In this document: in pieces, positions 43,797 through 52,331 of the stretch
Numbering within the stretch: the first letter of the stretch is position 1
How the letters are laid out: each line of letters opens with the position of its first letter
Origin: a bacterium
GTDB lineage: Bacteria > KSB1 > UBA2214
Reading direction: 5' to 3'
DNA length: 64,000 nt
Assembly (NCBI GenBank): GCA_029560815.1
Contig: JAKQKF010000250.1
Coordinates: 89,323 to 153,322 of the forward strand
The notes under the pieces: model-generated
The model's input: the letters and a program-made list of their open reading frames with translations, nothing else
What the model was told of the DNA's origin: nothing
Databases searched by the model: none
Made by a program: the position numbers and the translations under genes

Positions 43797-44954
43797 ATGA
43801 AACACAGCGGATTTATCCTCTTTCTCAGCATCGCCCTCATCCTCTACACCTGGATGAACTGGTACCTCATCCGGCGCGGCCTTCAGGCCCTGCCGGGCCC
43901 ATCGGGGCTGCGCAGCGCCTTCACCATCCTCATCATCCTGCTCGCAGCGGCCTACCCCCTGGGCCGGCTCTGCGAACGCAGCCTCAATACCGGCCTGGGC
44001 GCTTTCCTCGTCCACATCGGCGCCTATTATACGGCCGTGCTGATTTTCGCACTGCTCGCCCTCATCATCATCGATCTCGTCCGGCTCGCCGACCATTTCT
44101 TCCCCTTTCTGCCGGCGGCCTGGCATGAGGCCCGCAGCAGCGCGCGCACCCTGCTCCTGGCCGGCGTCGCCGCCCTCACCCTCATCCTGACCCTGGCCGG
44201 TGCCATCAACGCCCGCCATCCCCGCGTGCGCCACCTCGACATCGCCATCGACAAAGAGGCCCCCTTCCGGCATACGCGCCTGCTCCTCGCCACCGACATC
44301 CACCTTGGTACCCTGGTCCATAACTCGCGCATGCAGGAGCTGGTCAGCCTCATGCAGGCGCAAAATCCCGATCTCATCCTCTTCGGAGGCGACCTTTTCG
44401 ACGAGGACATCCTCTCGCTCTCGCGGCAGAACATGGCCGAGGTGCTCCGTCAGCTCCAGCCGCCCCACGGCGTCTATGCCATCATGGGCAACCATGAACA
44501 CATCAGCGGCAGCAAGGAGGCCGTCCGCTACATGGAGGAGTCCGGGATTACCGTGCTGCGTGACCGCGCGGTGCGGGTGGCGGAGGCCTTCTGGCTCATC
44601 GGCCGGGAGGACCGACAAGCCGTCTTTATGGGCTCCGGGCGGCAACCCCTGGCGGAAATCATGGCGGGGATCGACCGCCGCGAGCCCCTCATCCTGCTCG
44701 ATCATCAGCCCTTCCATCTCGAGGAGGCTGTGAAAGAGGGCATCGATCTGCAGCTCTCTGGCCATACCCATCATGGCCAGTTCTTCCCCTTCAACCTGAT
44801 CACCGGGGCGATGTACGAGATGAGCTGGGGCTATCTGCGCAAGGGCAGCAGCCACTTTTATGTCTCATGCGGCGCCGGCACCTGGGGACCGCCGGTCCGG
44901 CTCGGCAGCCGCCCCGAGATCGTCGTCATCGACCTCACCTTCAACAAAAAGTGA
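43797..44954 (+). CDS. membrane-anchored metallophosphoesterase (YkuE-like)
   Basis: 385 residues. The first 145 residues carry four hydrophobic helices; the rest is a calcineurin-type phosphoesterase with the full metal motif series: LATDIHLGT, FGGDLFDED, MGNHEHISG, LLDHQPFH and LSGHTHHGQ. Substrates of this family include membrane lipids and nucleotides such as UDP-diacylglucosamine; the true one is not visible. The active site follows the membrane region, so it probably faces the lipid surface. It is followed at 16 bases by a radical SAM gene. Confidence 0.9.
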   Translation: MKHSGFILFLSIALILYTWMNWYLIRRGLQALPGPSGLRSAFTILIILLAAAYPLGRLCERSLNTGLGAFLVHIGAYYTAVLIFALLALIIIDLVRLADHFFPFLPAAWHEARSSARTLLLAGVAALTLILTLAGAINARHPRVRHLDIAIDKEAPFRHTRLLLATDIHLGTLVHNSRMQELVSLMQAQNPDLILFGGDLFDEDILSLSRQNMAEVLRQLQPPHGVYAIMGNHEHISGSKEAVRYMEESGITVLRDRAVRVAEAFWLIGREDRQAVFMGSGRQPLAEIMAGIDRREPLILLDHQPFHLEEAVKEGIDLQLSGHTHHGQFFPFNLITGAMYEMSWGYLRKGSSHFYVSCGAGTWGPPVRLGSRPEIVVIDLTFNKK

Positions 44955-44970
44955 TTGGGCGGGTGTCCGC

Positions 44971-45912
44971 ATGAGCGATCTCTATCAGGCCTACAGGTCA
45001 TGCACCCTCTGCCCGCGCGAATGCCGGGTCGACCGGACGTCCGGCAGGCTGGGGGTCTGCGGGGAATCGGCCGAACTGCGCATCGCCTCCATCGAAGCCC
45101 ATTTCGGTGAAGAGCCCCCGATCAGCGGCACCCACGGTTCGGGCACCCTCTTTTTCAGCGGCTGCACCCTGCTCTGCAGCTTTTGCCAGAATTACCAGAT
45201 CTCCTGCTTCCACATCGGAGACCGGACGACAGTGGAAAAGGCGGCCGATCAGGTCGCCGATCTGGTAAAGCGCCGGGGGATCCACAACCTCAATCTGGTC
45301 ACTCCGGACCATTTCCTGCCGCACGCCATCGACCTCATCCAGCGCCTGCGCACCCGGGGAATCGCCCTCCCCGTCGTTTTCAACAGCTCGGGATTTGAAA
45401 AGGTGGAGCTCCTGCGCCAGACGGAGGAGTATGCCGACATCTATCTGCCGGATTTCAAATACAGCGACGCGGAGCTGGCGCACGCGCTCTCGCACTGCCG
45501 CTCCTATCCCCTGGTCGCACTCGATGCCATTGCGGAGATGGTGAAACAGAAGGGATTTCTTGACCACTTTTCCGAGGGACGGGCGATTGCGAGCCGGGGC
45601 GTGCTGGTCCGCCACCTCGTCCTGCCCGGCCAGACCGCCAACTCGATCGAGGCCCTCTCGATGCTCTTTGCAGAATTCGGCCCGGAACTTCCCCTGAGCC
45701 TGATGTCGCAGTACCGGCCCGCCCGGATGGTCAAACAGGCGGAGCTCAATCGCCCCCTCCGGCCCGAGGAGTTCAGTCGCGTCTACGACCACCTCCTCGA
45801 ACTCGGCTTTAAAAACTGCTTCGTTCAGCACATGGAGGGCTCCCCCGAGGAGGAGGATCCCTTTCTGCCCGATTTCAACCGCGAACGCCCCTTCAAGGGC
45901 AATCTGCGCTGA
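44971..45912 (+). CDS. PflX-like radical SAM protein (COG1313)
   Basis: 313 residues from ATG 44971. The radical SAM cluster motif is CTLLCSFC (C-x3-C-x2-C) in LFFSGCTLLCSFCQNYQIS. An N-terminal Cys-rich segment CTLCPRECRVDR ... GVCGE precedes it, as in PflX-like proteins. These are annotated as pyruvate formate-lyase activating-enzyme homologues, but no glycyl radical enzyme is in the window, and the substrate is unknown. RHLVLPGQTANSIEAL and MSQYRPA are family blocks. It ends 45 bases from the convergent NtrC-type gene. Confidence 0.9.
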   Translation: MSDLYQAYRSCTLCPRECRVDRTSGRLGVCGESAELRIASIEAHFGEEPPISGTHGSGTLFFSGCTLLCSFCQNYQISCFHIGDRTTVEKAADQVADLVKRRGIHNLNLVTPDHFLPHAIDLIQRLRTRGIALPVVFNSSGFEKVELLRQTEEYADIYLPDFKYSDAELAHALSHCRSYPLVALDAIAEMVKQKGFLDHFSEGRAIASRGVLVRHLVLPGQTANSIEALSMLFAEFGPELPLSLMSQYRPARMVKQAELNRPLRPEEFSRVYDHLLELGFKNCFVQHMEGSPEEEDPFLPDFNRERPFKGNLR

Positions 45913-45957
45913 TCCAGCCCCCGCCGGCCGGCCGCCCCAAGCCCCTCCGCCTGCCGC

Positions 45958-47334
45958 TCACTCCAACCCGTACTCCTTGAGCTTCTCCCGAAGTGTCGAG
46001 CGCGAGATATTGAGGGCCTTGGCGGTCCTGGACTTGTTGTTGTGGTATTTCTCCAGGGTGCGCAGAACATGCTGGCGCTCGATCTCCGCCAGGGTCTCCC
46101 CATCGGCATTGACCGTGCCGGGTGTGCGTGCTGCCGGGGGAGCCGGCGCCGCCGCCGGCATCTCGACCGGCTCGAGATGAAGGAGTTCGGGCGTGATTTC
46201 CTCCCGCTTGCAGAGAATCACCGCGCGTTCGAGGACGTTCTTGAGCTCGCGCACATTGCCCGGCCAGGTATAGCGCAGCATCATTTCCGCCGCCTCGGCC
46301 GAAATACCCTTGATCGACCGGTTGAATTCGCGGTTGTTCTGCTCGATGAAGAGCTTGGCCATCGGCAGGATATCCTCCGGATGCTCGCGCAGGGCGGGCA
46401 GCATGATGACCATCACCTTGAGCCGGTAGAGCAGATCCTCGCGGAAGAGGCCGTCGCGCACACAGGCTTCCAGATTCTGGTTGGTGGCGGCGATGATGCG
46501 CACATCGATGGTGATGTCGGAGGTGCCGCCGATGCGCCGGAAGGTGCTGCTTTCCAGCACCCGCAGGAGTTTGGGCTGCAGGGAGATCTTCATGCTCGAA
46601 ATCTCGTCCAGAAAGATGGTGCCGCCGTGGGCCAGCTCAAAGAGGCCGCGCTTGGTCCCCTTGGCGTCGGTGAAAGCCCCCTTTTCATAGCCGAAAAGTT
46701 CGCTCTCCAGCAGGTTCTCCGGGATGGCGGCGCAGTTGATCTTGATCATCGGCTTCTCGGCGCGGGCGCTGGCCGCATGGATGGCATCGGCAACCAGCTC
46801 CTTGCCGGTGCCGCTCTCCCCCTCCAGCAGTACCGAGGTGCGCGGGGTCTCGGCGATGATCTTGACCAGATTGAGCACCTCCTGGATGGCGGCGCTCTCA
46901 CCATAGAGGCCCGATTCCGGCGCCCGGCGGCGCTGCTGCTCCTTCAGACGGGCGACCTCCAGCTTGAGGCGATGGGTCTCGAGGGCCTTGGCCACCACCA
47001 GTTTGAGTTCGTCCAGCTCGAAGGGTTTGAGCAGATAATCATAGGCCCCCGATTTGAGAGCCTCCACTGCGGGACGGGCGTCGGTGAGGGCGGTGATCAT
47101 GATCACCAGCAGCTCCGGCTGGAGCTCACGGATGCGCGCCAGCACCTCCAGACCGCTCTTGCGGGGCAGCTTGATGTCAAGCAGGACCAGGTCGATCAGC
47201 CCCTTCTCGATCCGCGTCAGCGCCTCCTCCCCGCTCGCTGCGGTCTTGACGAAGTAGCCCTCCCTCTTCATCACATCAGCGATGGTTTTGCAGAGATCCT
47301 CATTATCCTCGACGACGAGAATGCTCGCCTTCAT
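45958..47334 (-). CDS. NtrC-family sigma-54-dependent response regulator
   Basis: 458 residues: receiver domain (1-120, phospho-Asp in LVLLDIKLP, Lys in LLKPF), AAA+ domain (about 140-375) with Walker A GESGTGKE and Walker B GGTIFLDEI, and a Fis-type helix-turn-helix at the end (KSRTAKALNISRSTLREKL). The sigma-54 contact loop reads GAFTDA instead of GAFTGA. It should activate sigma-54 promoters when phosphorylated by the adjacent PAS kinase, whose stop overlaps its start by four bases (ATGA). Confidence 0.95.
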   Translation of the reverse strand: MKASILVVEDNEDLCKTIADVMKREGYFVKTAASGEEALTRIEKGLIDLVLLDIKLPRKSGLEVLARIRELQPELLVIMITALTDARPAVEALKSGAYDYLLKPFELDELKLVVAKALETHRLKLEVARLKEQQRRRAPESGLYGESAAIQEVLNLVKIIAETPRTSVLLEGESGTGKELVADAIHAASARAEKPMIKINCAAIPENLLESELFGYEKGAFTDAKGTKRGLFELAHGGTIFLDEISSMKISLQPKLLRVLESSTFRRIGGTSDITIDVRIIAATNQNLEACVRDGLFREDLLYRLKVMVIMLPALREHPEDILPMAKLFIEQNNREFNRSIKGISAEAAEMMLRYTWPGNVRELKNVLERAVILCKREEITPELLHLEPVEMPAAAPAPPAARTPGTVNADGETLAEIERQHVLRTLEKYHNNKSRTAKALNISRSTLREKLKEYGLE

Positions 47335-48788
47335 TTACTCTCTTCCTCCGTAGGCAGTATGACGCGAAAAGTGGTCCCCTCACCGAGTTTGCTGGAGACG
47401 CTGATCTCCCCGTTGTGTGCGGCTATGATGCGGTAGACGATCGAAAGCCCGAGGCCCGTCCCCTGCGCCTTGGTGGTGTAAAAGGGGTCGAAAATGACCT
47501 CCAGGTTCTCCTCCGGAATGCCGACCCCCGAGTCCGTCACGGTGATCTCGACAAAACGGCGGTCCGGATCGGCCCCGGCCGCAGGCGAGCGCAGGGCGGT
47601 GCCGCGGCTGGGTCCGGTCTGAATCACCAGCTCCCCCCCCTCCTCCATGGCGTCGATGGCATTGATGATGAGGTTGAGGATTACCTGCTGGATCTGGTGA
47701 AAATCAGCAAAGACCGCCGGAGTTTCGGCCGGGATCAACGGAATGAAGCGGATCTCCTTCTCCTGGAGGCGCTTGTCAACCAGGGTCATGACCTCGTGAA
47801 GGATGTCCTGGATGCGATGCAGCTTGAGCTGGGGCGGCCGCGGCCGGGCATAGTCAAAAAAGGTCTTGAGCAGCTCGTCGAGGCGGTTGACCTGGCGGAC
47901 GATGCGCTCGAGATAGTCGTAGCTCTCCTCCTCCGGGTCGAGGTCCTGCTGCAGGGTCTGGGCCATGGCCTTGATGCCGGCAAGAGGATTCTTGATCTCG
48001 TGGGCGATGCCGGAGGCGAGGACACCGAGGGAGGCAAGGCGGTCCATGCGCATCACTTCGGCTTGCATGCGTTTGATCAGGGAGATGTCCCTGAAGCTGA
48101 GGATGGTGCCGGTGCGGTCACCGAGCTCGTCGAGCAGAGGAGTGACCGTAAAGCCGATATAGGTTTCATAGCCGGCGGGGGTTTTGAGAGGCAGCTCGCG
48201 GTTGGTGGGGAAATCACCACGCACCACCCGCTGCAGAAAGATGCCCGCTGCCTCTTCGCCCACAATCTGTTCGAGCGGGCTGCCGACGGCCTGACGGGCG
48301 CTGCAGTTCAGCACCTCACCGGCGGCGGCGTTGAAGGAGGTGATCCGCCCCTCCAGATCGATGGTGATCAGCCCGGCCTGGATGCTCTTGAGGATGCTCT
48401 CCTGAAAGTTCTTCAGCCCGGTGATCTGTTGTTCGAGGACCATGCGCTCGTTGATGTCGCGGGAGATGCCGATCGCCCCGGTGACATGACCCCCCTCGCG
48501 GATGGGGGTCATGTTGGTCGAGAAGTAAAGGGGGGTGCCGCTCTCACCGACAAAACGCGCCTCGAAGGTGCGCGCCGAGCCCTGCAAGGTCTCCTGCAGC
48601 ATCCTTTCCACCCGGCTGCGGTCGGGAGGATGGACGAGATCGAGCAGCGGGGCAGCGGCGAGGGCCCTCTTCTTCATGCCGGAGAAAAGGGCGAACTGAC
48701 GGTTGCAGTAGATCAGTCCGCCGGAGGGGCTCACGGCGAAGACCATATCCTGCACGCTTTCGATCAGTTCCTGATAGTCAAATTCCAT
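47331..48788 (-). CDS. cytoplasmic PAS-domain sensor histidine kinase
   Basis: 485 residues without membrane helices. Two PAS domains (about 5-120 and 135-245) are followed by a HisKA domain with the phospho-His in HEIKNPLAGIKAMAQTLQQ (about residue 262) and a HATPase domain with the N box LIINAIDAMEEGG and G boxes DSGVGIPEE and GTGLGLSIVY. It resembles NtrB-type kinases and overlaps the NtrC-type regulator, so the pair is likely cognate. The signal is probably intracellular. Confidence 0.93.
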   Translation of the reverse strand: MEFDYQELIESVQDMVFAVSPSGGLIYCNRQFALFSGMKKRALAAAPLLDLVHPPDRSRVERMLQETLQGSARTFEARFVGESGTPLYFSTNMTPIREGGHVTGAIGISRDINERMVLEQQITGLKNFQESILKSIQAGLITIDLEGRITSFNAAAGEVLNCSARQAVGSPLEQIVGEEAAGIFLQRVVRGDFPTNRELPLKTPAGYETYIGFTVTPLLDELGDRTGTILSFRDISLIKRMQAEVMRMDRLASLGVLASGIAHEIKNPLAGIKAMAQTLQQDLDPEEESYDYLERIVRQVNRLDELLKTFFDYARPRPPQLKLHRIQDILHEVMTLVDKRLQEKEIRFIPLIPAETPAVFADFHQIQQVILNLIINAIDAMEEGGELVIQTGPSRGTALRSPAAGADPDRRFVEITVTDSGVGIPEENLEVIFDPFYTTKAQGTGLGLSIVYRIIAAHNGEISVSSKLGEGTTFRVILPTEEESK

Positions 48789-48815
48789 GGCATCGGCCTG
48801 CGCTGGAGTGCTTCG

Positions 48816-49514
48816 TCACGCGGTCAGGGTGGTTGTGGTAAAGATCTCGCTTTCGGGAAATTTTTCATCAATCATGCGCACGAGGCGGCGGCTGCTGGTG
48901 ACCACGGCATCGAGGTCGAGGCGCTGCTGCTCGTTCAGCCCCTCCGGCTGGGCGCGGCGCAGCTCGGCAGTGAGCCGGGCGATGGTGCCGGCGGCGATGC
49001 GCAGGTCATCGCTCCAGCGCGCCTCGGGCACTGCCGCTGCAGGGGCGCTCTGCGCCGTTGCGGTGGCTGAGGGTGCAGGGCCCGCCGGACGGGCCGGCGA
49101 GGCGGCGGCGAGCAGAGGCCGCAGGCTCCTCTCGAGACGGAGGGCGTTCTCCACAACATTGACCAGCTCACGGTGGCCGAAGGGCTTGGTGAGGACGGCG
49201 CGCAGATTGGCGGCGAAGAGGCTGTCAAGCTCCTCGAGATAGTCGGTCCGCGCCGTCAATACGATGACGGGGATGGCGCGCAAAGGGGCATAGGCCGGCT
49301 CGGCGGCGATGGTTTCGAGGAACTGCAGCCCGTTGAGGTCGAGGAGCATATAATCGAGGATGACGATGTCCACGCCCCCTGCAGCCATCCTCTCCAGCCC
49401 CTCCAGTCCGCTGCGCGCCGACAGGTACTCGAATCCGGCCTTGGTGAAGATACGCTGCCCGATGAGCAGCATGTCCAGATTGTCATCCACCATCAACACA
49501 GTGCCTTTTTTCAT
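48816..49514 (-). CDS. response regulator with non-DNA-binding C-terminal region
   Basis: 232 residues. The receiver domain (1-125) keeps the acidic pocket VDDN, phospho-Asp in VDIVILDYML, Thr in VLTART and Lys in VLTKPF. The C-terminal part is an Ala/Pro-rich linker (about 130-165) and a helical tail (EARWSDDLRIAAGTIARLTA) with no DNA-binding or enzymatic motif. It could act as a phosphate sink or bind a partner; it is placed between two histidine kinase genes, each within 50 bases. Confidence 0.88.
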   Translation of the reverse strand: MKKGTVLMVDDNLDMLLIGQRIFTKAGFEYLSARSGLEGLERMAAGGVDIVILDYMLLDLNGLQFLETIAAEPAYAPLRAIPVIVLTARTDYLEELDSLFAANLRAVLTKPFGHRELVNVVENALRLERSLRPLLAAASPARPAGPAPSATATAQSAPAAAVPEARWSDDLRIAAGTIARLTAELRRAQPEGLNEQQRLDLDAVVTSSRRLVRMIDEKFPESEIFTTTTLTA

Positions 49515-49559
49515 AATCCTTCCCTTCCTCCTCTTTCCCGGCGCACGGGTCTAACGGTT

Positions 49560-51053
49560 TCAGCGGATAATGTTCTCGGCATCCTCTTCGTTTTGCTGGA
49601 GTCCGGACTGGGCGATGTGAACCTTGGGCATATAAACGGTAAATACCGAGCCCTTGCCGATCTCGCTTTCAACAGTGATGCGGCCCCCGTGGAGCTCGAT
49701 GATCTGCTTGACGAGGGCCAGCCCGAGGCCGGTGCCGGTACTGGCGCGGACGGCTTCATGTTCGGTGACGCGGAAAAACTTGTCAAAAATCTTGCCAATG
49801 GCGTTGCGCGGGATGCCATAGCCCTGATCGTGGACCTCGGCAATCACCTCGTTCTCGTTCTGGCGCACGAGGACATCGATACGGGTGTTTTCGGGACTGT
49901 ACTTGACCGCGTTGGAAAAAAGGTTGATGAAAACCTGCTCCATCATGCCGCTGTCGGCCCAGATCTCGGCCGGCTCATCGGGGGGATGGACCTCGACATC
50001 GATGTTCTTTTTGGCGGCCAGAAAAGAGTTGTTGCCGACCACCATCTGCACGGTCTCGACCAGATCGAGGGCGTTTTTCTTGGGCTGAATGCGGCCCGAT
50101 TCGATGCGTGAAATATCGAGGAACTTGTTGATCAGGTCGCCGAGACGGTTGGACTCCTTGAGGATGATGCCGGCGTACTCCTCCTGCTGTTCCCGGTTCA
50201 GCTCCGGGTCGAGCAGCAGTTCGCTAAAACCCGAAATGCTGGTCAGGGGCGAGCGCAGCTCATGGGCGACCATCGAGACCAGCTCGGTCTTCATGCGGTC
50301 GATCTCTTTCTGCTGGGTGATGTCGCTGAGGACGGTGACGATGCCGATGAGTTCGTTGTCCTCCTGGAGAACGCGGGCGGCATGGGCCTGAAATATGCGC
50401 GGTTTCCACTCCCCCGGAGGTCGGAAAGTGATCTCGACCGGCGGCAGGGTGGTGTTGTTGTTCACGCCGGCATCGGCCAGGAGCTGGAGCATCTTCTCCT
50501 CCTGGATAAAGTTCTCGAGGGGCTTTTCCAGGGCATCCTTTTCGCGCAAACCGAGCCAGCGCTCGGCAGAGGCATTGAGAAGGAGCACCTTGCCGCGGGG
50601 ATCGGTGACCACAACGCCGTCAGCGATATTTTTGATGATGGTCTGGGTCTTGTTGCGTTCGGCGATGATCTGGGCCAGATTCATGTTGTTGAGACGGCGC
50701 AGCTCGGTGGTCATATAGTTGAAAAGACGGGCGAGGCGGCCGATCTCGTCGTTGGAGAGCACCTTGATCTCGTGGGAGAAATTGCCGCGGGCGATCTCGG
50801 TGGCGCTTTTAGCCAGATCGGAGATCGGCAAGGTGATGTTGCGCGAGAGAAAATAGGCGACGATGCCGGCCAGCAGCAGGGCGAGGACCACGACACTGAA
50901 AAAGCCGGGGAAAAGCACCGCGCTTCCGCCGTCGGTCATCCGGAGCCAGTAAAAGCCCATCAGTACCAGCGGCAGCATGGTGGCGGCGAAGGTGTAAAAG
51001 AAGACCTTGCGGAACAGTCTGCTTTTAAGCTGCAATGCGATCCAGTTGCTCAC
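49560..51053 (-). CDS. membrane sensor histidine kinase (HAMP-PAS-HisKA)
   Basis: 497 residues: two membrane helices close together (about 15-35 and 45-70) with almost no periplasmic loop, a HAMP domain (about 68-120, NITLPISDLAKSATEIA), a PAS domain (about 130-245), HisKA with MVAHELRSPLTSISGFSELL (His about 262) and a HATPase with LFSNAVKYSPENT, HDQGYGIPRNAIG and GTGLGLALVKQI. The short extracytoplasmic part suggests sensing within the membrane or cytoplasm. It lies 15 bases after the GGDEF gene. Confidence 0.93.
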   Translation of the reverse strand: MSNWIALQLKSRLFRKVFFYTFAATMLPLVLMGFYWLRMTDGGSAVLFPGFFSVVVLALLLAGIVAYFLSRNITLPISDLAKSATEIARGNFSHEIKVLSNDEIGRLARLFNYMTTELRRLNNMNLAQIIAERNKTQTIIKNIADGVVVTDPRGKVLLLNASAERWLGLREKDALEKPLENFIQEEKMLQLLADAGVNNNTTLPPVEITFRPPGEWKPRIFQAHAARVLQEDNELIGIVTVLSDITQQKEIDRMKTELVSMVAHELRSPLTSISGFSELLLDPELNREQQEEYAGIILKESNRLGDLINKFLDISRIESGRIQPKKNALDLVETVQMVVGNNSFLAAKKNIDVEVHPPDEPAEIWADSGMMEQVFINLFSNAVKYSPENTRIDVLVRQNENEVIAEVHDQGYGIPRNAIGKIFDKFFRVTEHEAVRASTGTGLGLALVKQIIELHGGRITVESEIGKGSVFTVYMPKVHIAQSGLQQNEEDAENIIR

Positions 51054-51068
51054 AGAAGCACTCTCCCA

Positions 51069-52061
51069 TCACTTGTCCACGACACGATTCCTGCCCTCCG
51101 CCTTGGCTCGGTAGAGCCGCTGGTCAGCGACATGGATCAGGCTGTCCGCACTCCGCGCATCATCATTAAAGGTGGCCACGCCGACGCTGACAGTCAGGTG
51201 AACCTGACTCTTGCGATTGCTCTGGGGAAAGGGAAAATTTTCCACCAGGCGGCGCACCTTTTCCGCCACAATCCTGGCCTCGGCCTTGTTGGTCTCGGGC
51301 AGGATGATGGCGAACTCTTCACCCCCATAGCGGGCCACCACATCGATAGCGCGGGTGTGGCCCTTCATCAGCCGGGCGACGATGCGCAGAACCTCATCGC
51401 CGGCAAGATGGCCATGGGCATCATTAAAGCGCTTGAAAAAATCGATATCCAGCATCGCCAGCGAGACCGCAAGCTGGTGCCTCTCGGCGCGGCGGATTTC
51501 CTGGGCGAGGTATTGGCGAAAATAGCGATAGTTGTAAACCCCGGTCAGGCCGTCGGTGACCGCCAGGGCGCGCAGCTGCTCCTTCATTTGCTCGAGCTGG
51601 CGGATCTTGACCTGAAGCTGGTCGTGCAGGGTCTTGACGCGTAAAAGCGACTTGACGCGGGCCAGCAGTTCCAGCCGGTTGAAGGGCTTGCTGATGAAAT
51701 CGTCCGCACCGGCCTCGATGCCGCGGATCTTGTCATCCATCTCGTTGAGCGCGGTGACCATGATCACGGGAATATACTGGGTGGATGGATTGTGCTTGAG
51801 ATGCCGGCATGTTTCAAAACCATCCATCCTGGGCATCATGACATCGAGCAAAACCAGATCGGGCTGACGCTCCCTGATCCGCGCCAGGGCCTCCTCGCCG
51901 TTGTGGGCCGACATGGTGTCGTAACCGACTGCCGCGAGGTAGTTCTGGATGAGCTGGATGTTGACCGGGAGATCATCGACCACCAGAATAAGGGGTCTTT
52001 TGACGGTGTTGAGCGTTTCCAAAGCATCGTCCGGGCGACTGGATCGCCGTTCATTGGGCAC
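51069..52061 (-). CDS. response regulator diguanylate cyclase (REC-GGDEF)
   Basis: 330 residues from GTG 52061 with AGGA seven bases upstream; a longer frame reaches 52145 but has no ribosome-binding site. The receiver domain has phospho-Asp73 in LVLLDVMMP. A coiled linker (LQVKIRQLEQMKEQLRAL) leads to a GGDEF domain with an intact active site GGEEF and an inhibitory I-site RAID exactly five residues upstream, so it should make c-di-GMP and be product-inhibited. It has a near-consensus promoter and a palindromic leader. It is the first of five signalling genes. Confidence 0.95.
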   Translation of the reverse strand: MPNERRSSRPDDALETLNTVKRPLILVVDDLPVNIQLIQNYLAAVGYDTMSAHNGEEALARIRERQPDLVLLDVMMPRMDGFETCRHLKHNPSTQYIPVIMVTALNEMDDKIRGIEAGADDFISKPFNRLELLARVKSLLRVKTLHDQLQVKIRQLEQMKEQLRALAVTDGLTGVYNYRYFRQYLAQEIRRAERHQLAVSLAMLDIDFFKRFNDAHGHLAGDEVLRIVARLMKGHTRAIDVVARYGGEEFAIILPETNKAEARIVAEKVRRLVENFPFPQSNRKSQVHLTVSVGVATFNDDARSADSLIHVADQRLYRAKAEGRNRVVDK

Positions 52062-52141
52062 AGAGCCATCCTGTGGGCGTCGCTGTGGAAAGCTCCAACC
52101 TCCCCTCCGGGAGTTCCACACCACCCCGCACCACGACCTCT

Positions 52142-52178
52142 CCACCCCGGCTTACCCTGTACAGCGGGCGCGGGGTGG
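52142..52178 (-). promoter_or_regulatory. leader hairpin of the diguanylate cyclase gene with an alternative pairing
   Basis: CGGGGTGG (52171-52178) can pair with CCACCCCG (52142-52149), or, with one more base, GCGGGGTGG (52170-52178) with CCACCCCGC (52121-52129). The two are mutually exclusive and lie between promoter and start codon. Confidence 0.35.
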
Positions 52179-52179
52179 A

Positions 52180-52202
52180 AACTGGCCGAAAACCGACCAG
52201 TT
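52180..52202. promoter_or_regulatory. operator-like inverted repeat at the diguanylate cyclase start site
   Basis: AACTGGCCG (52180-52188) and CGACCAGTT (52194-52202) form a nearly perfect inverted repeat around AAAAC, one base pair from perfect. It starts immediately after the -10 box and covers the expected start site near 52196, where a repressor could block transcription. Confidence 0.4.
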
Positions 52203-52231
52203 AACATACAATTTCCCTGAGACTATGTCAA
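52203..52231 (-). promoter_or_regulatory. candidate promoter of the signalling-gene operon
   Basis: Minus strand TTGACA (perfect), 17 bases, TATGTT. Start near 52196, about 135 bases before the GTG of the REC-GGDEF gene. Confidence 0.6.
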
Positions 52232-52251
52232 GCTTTTTTTCACTATTTGGC

Positions 52252-52291
52252 TGCTCCACCCCGTCCGGTGGCGTCACGGGGTTGCGGAGCA
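52252..52291 (-). terminator. hairpin after the C-terminal processing protease gene
   Basis: TGCTCC (52252-52257) pairs with GGAGCA (52286-52291), and CCCCGT (52259-52264) with ACGGGG (52276-52281). It begins 41 bases past the protease stop on the minus strand. There is no immediate U-tract, so termination is plausible but not certain. Confidence 0.45.
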
Positions 52292-52331
52292 AAGGAGGAG
52301 TAAATGGCGAGGCGCGGCCCTGGCGAGCCTT

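Noticed and set aside
52121..52202. c-di-GMP riboswitch before the GGDEF gene
   Set aside because: The conserved GEMM-I and GEMM-II cores are absent; only palindromic pairings are visible.
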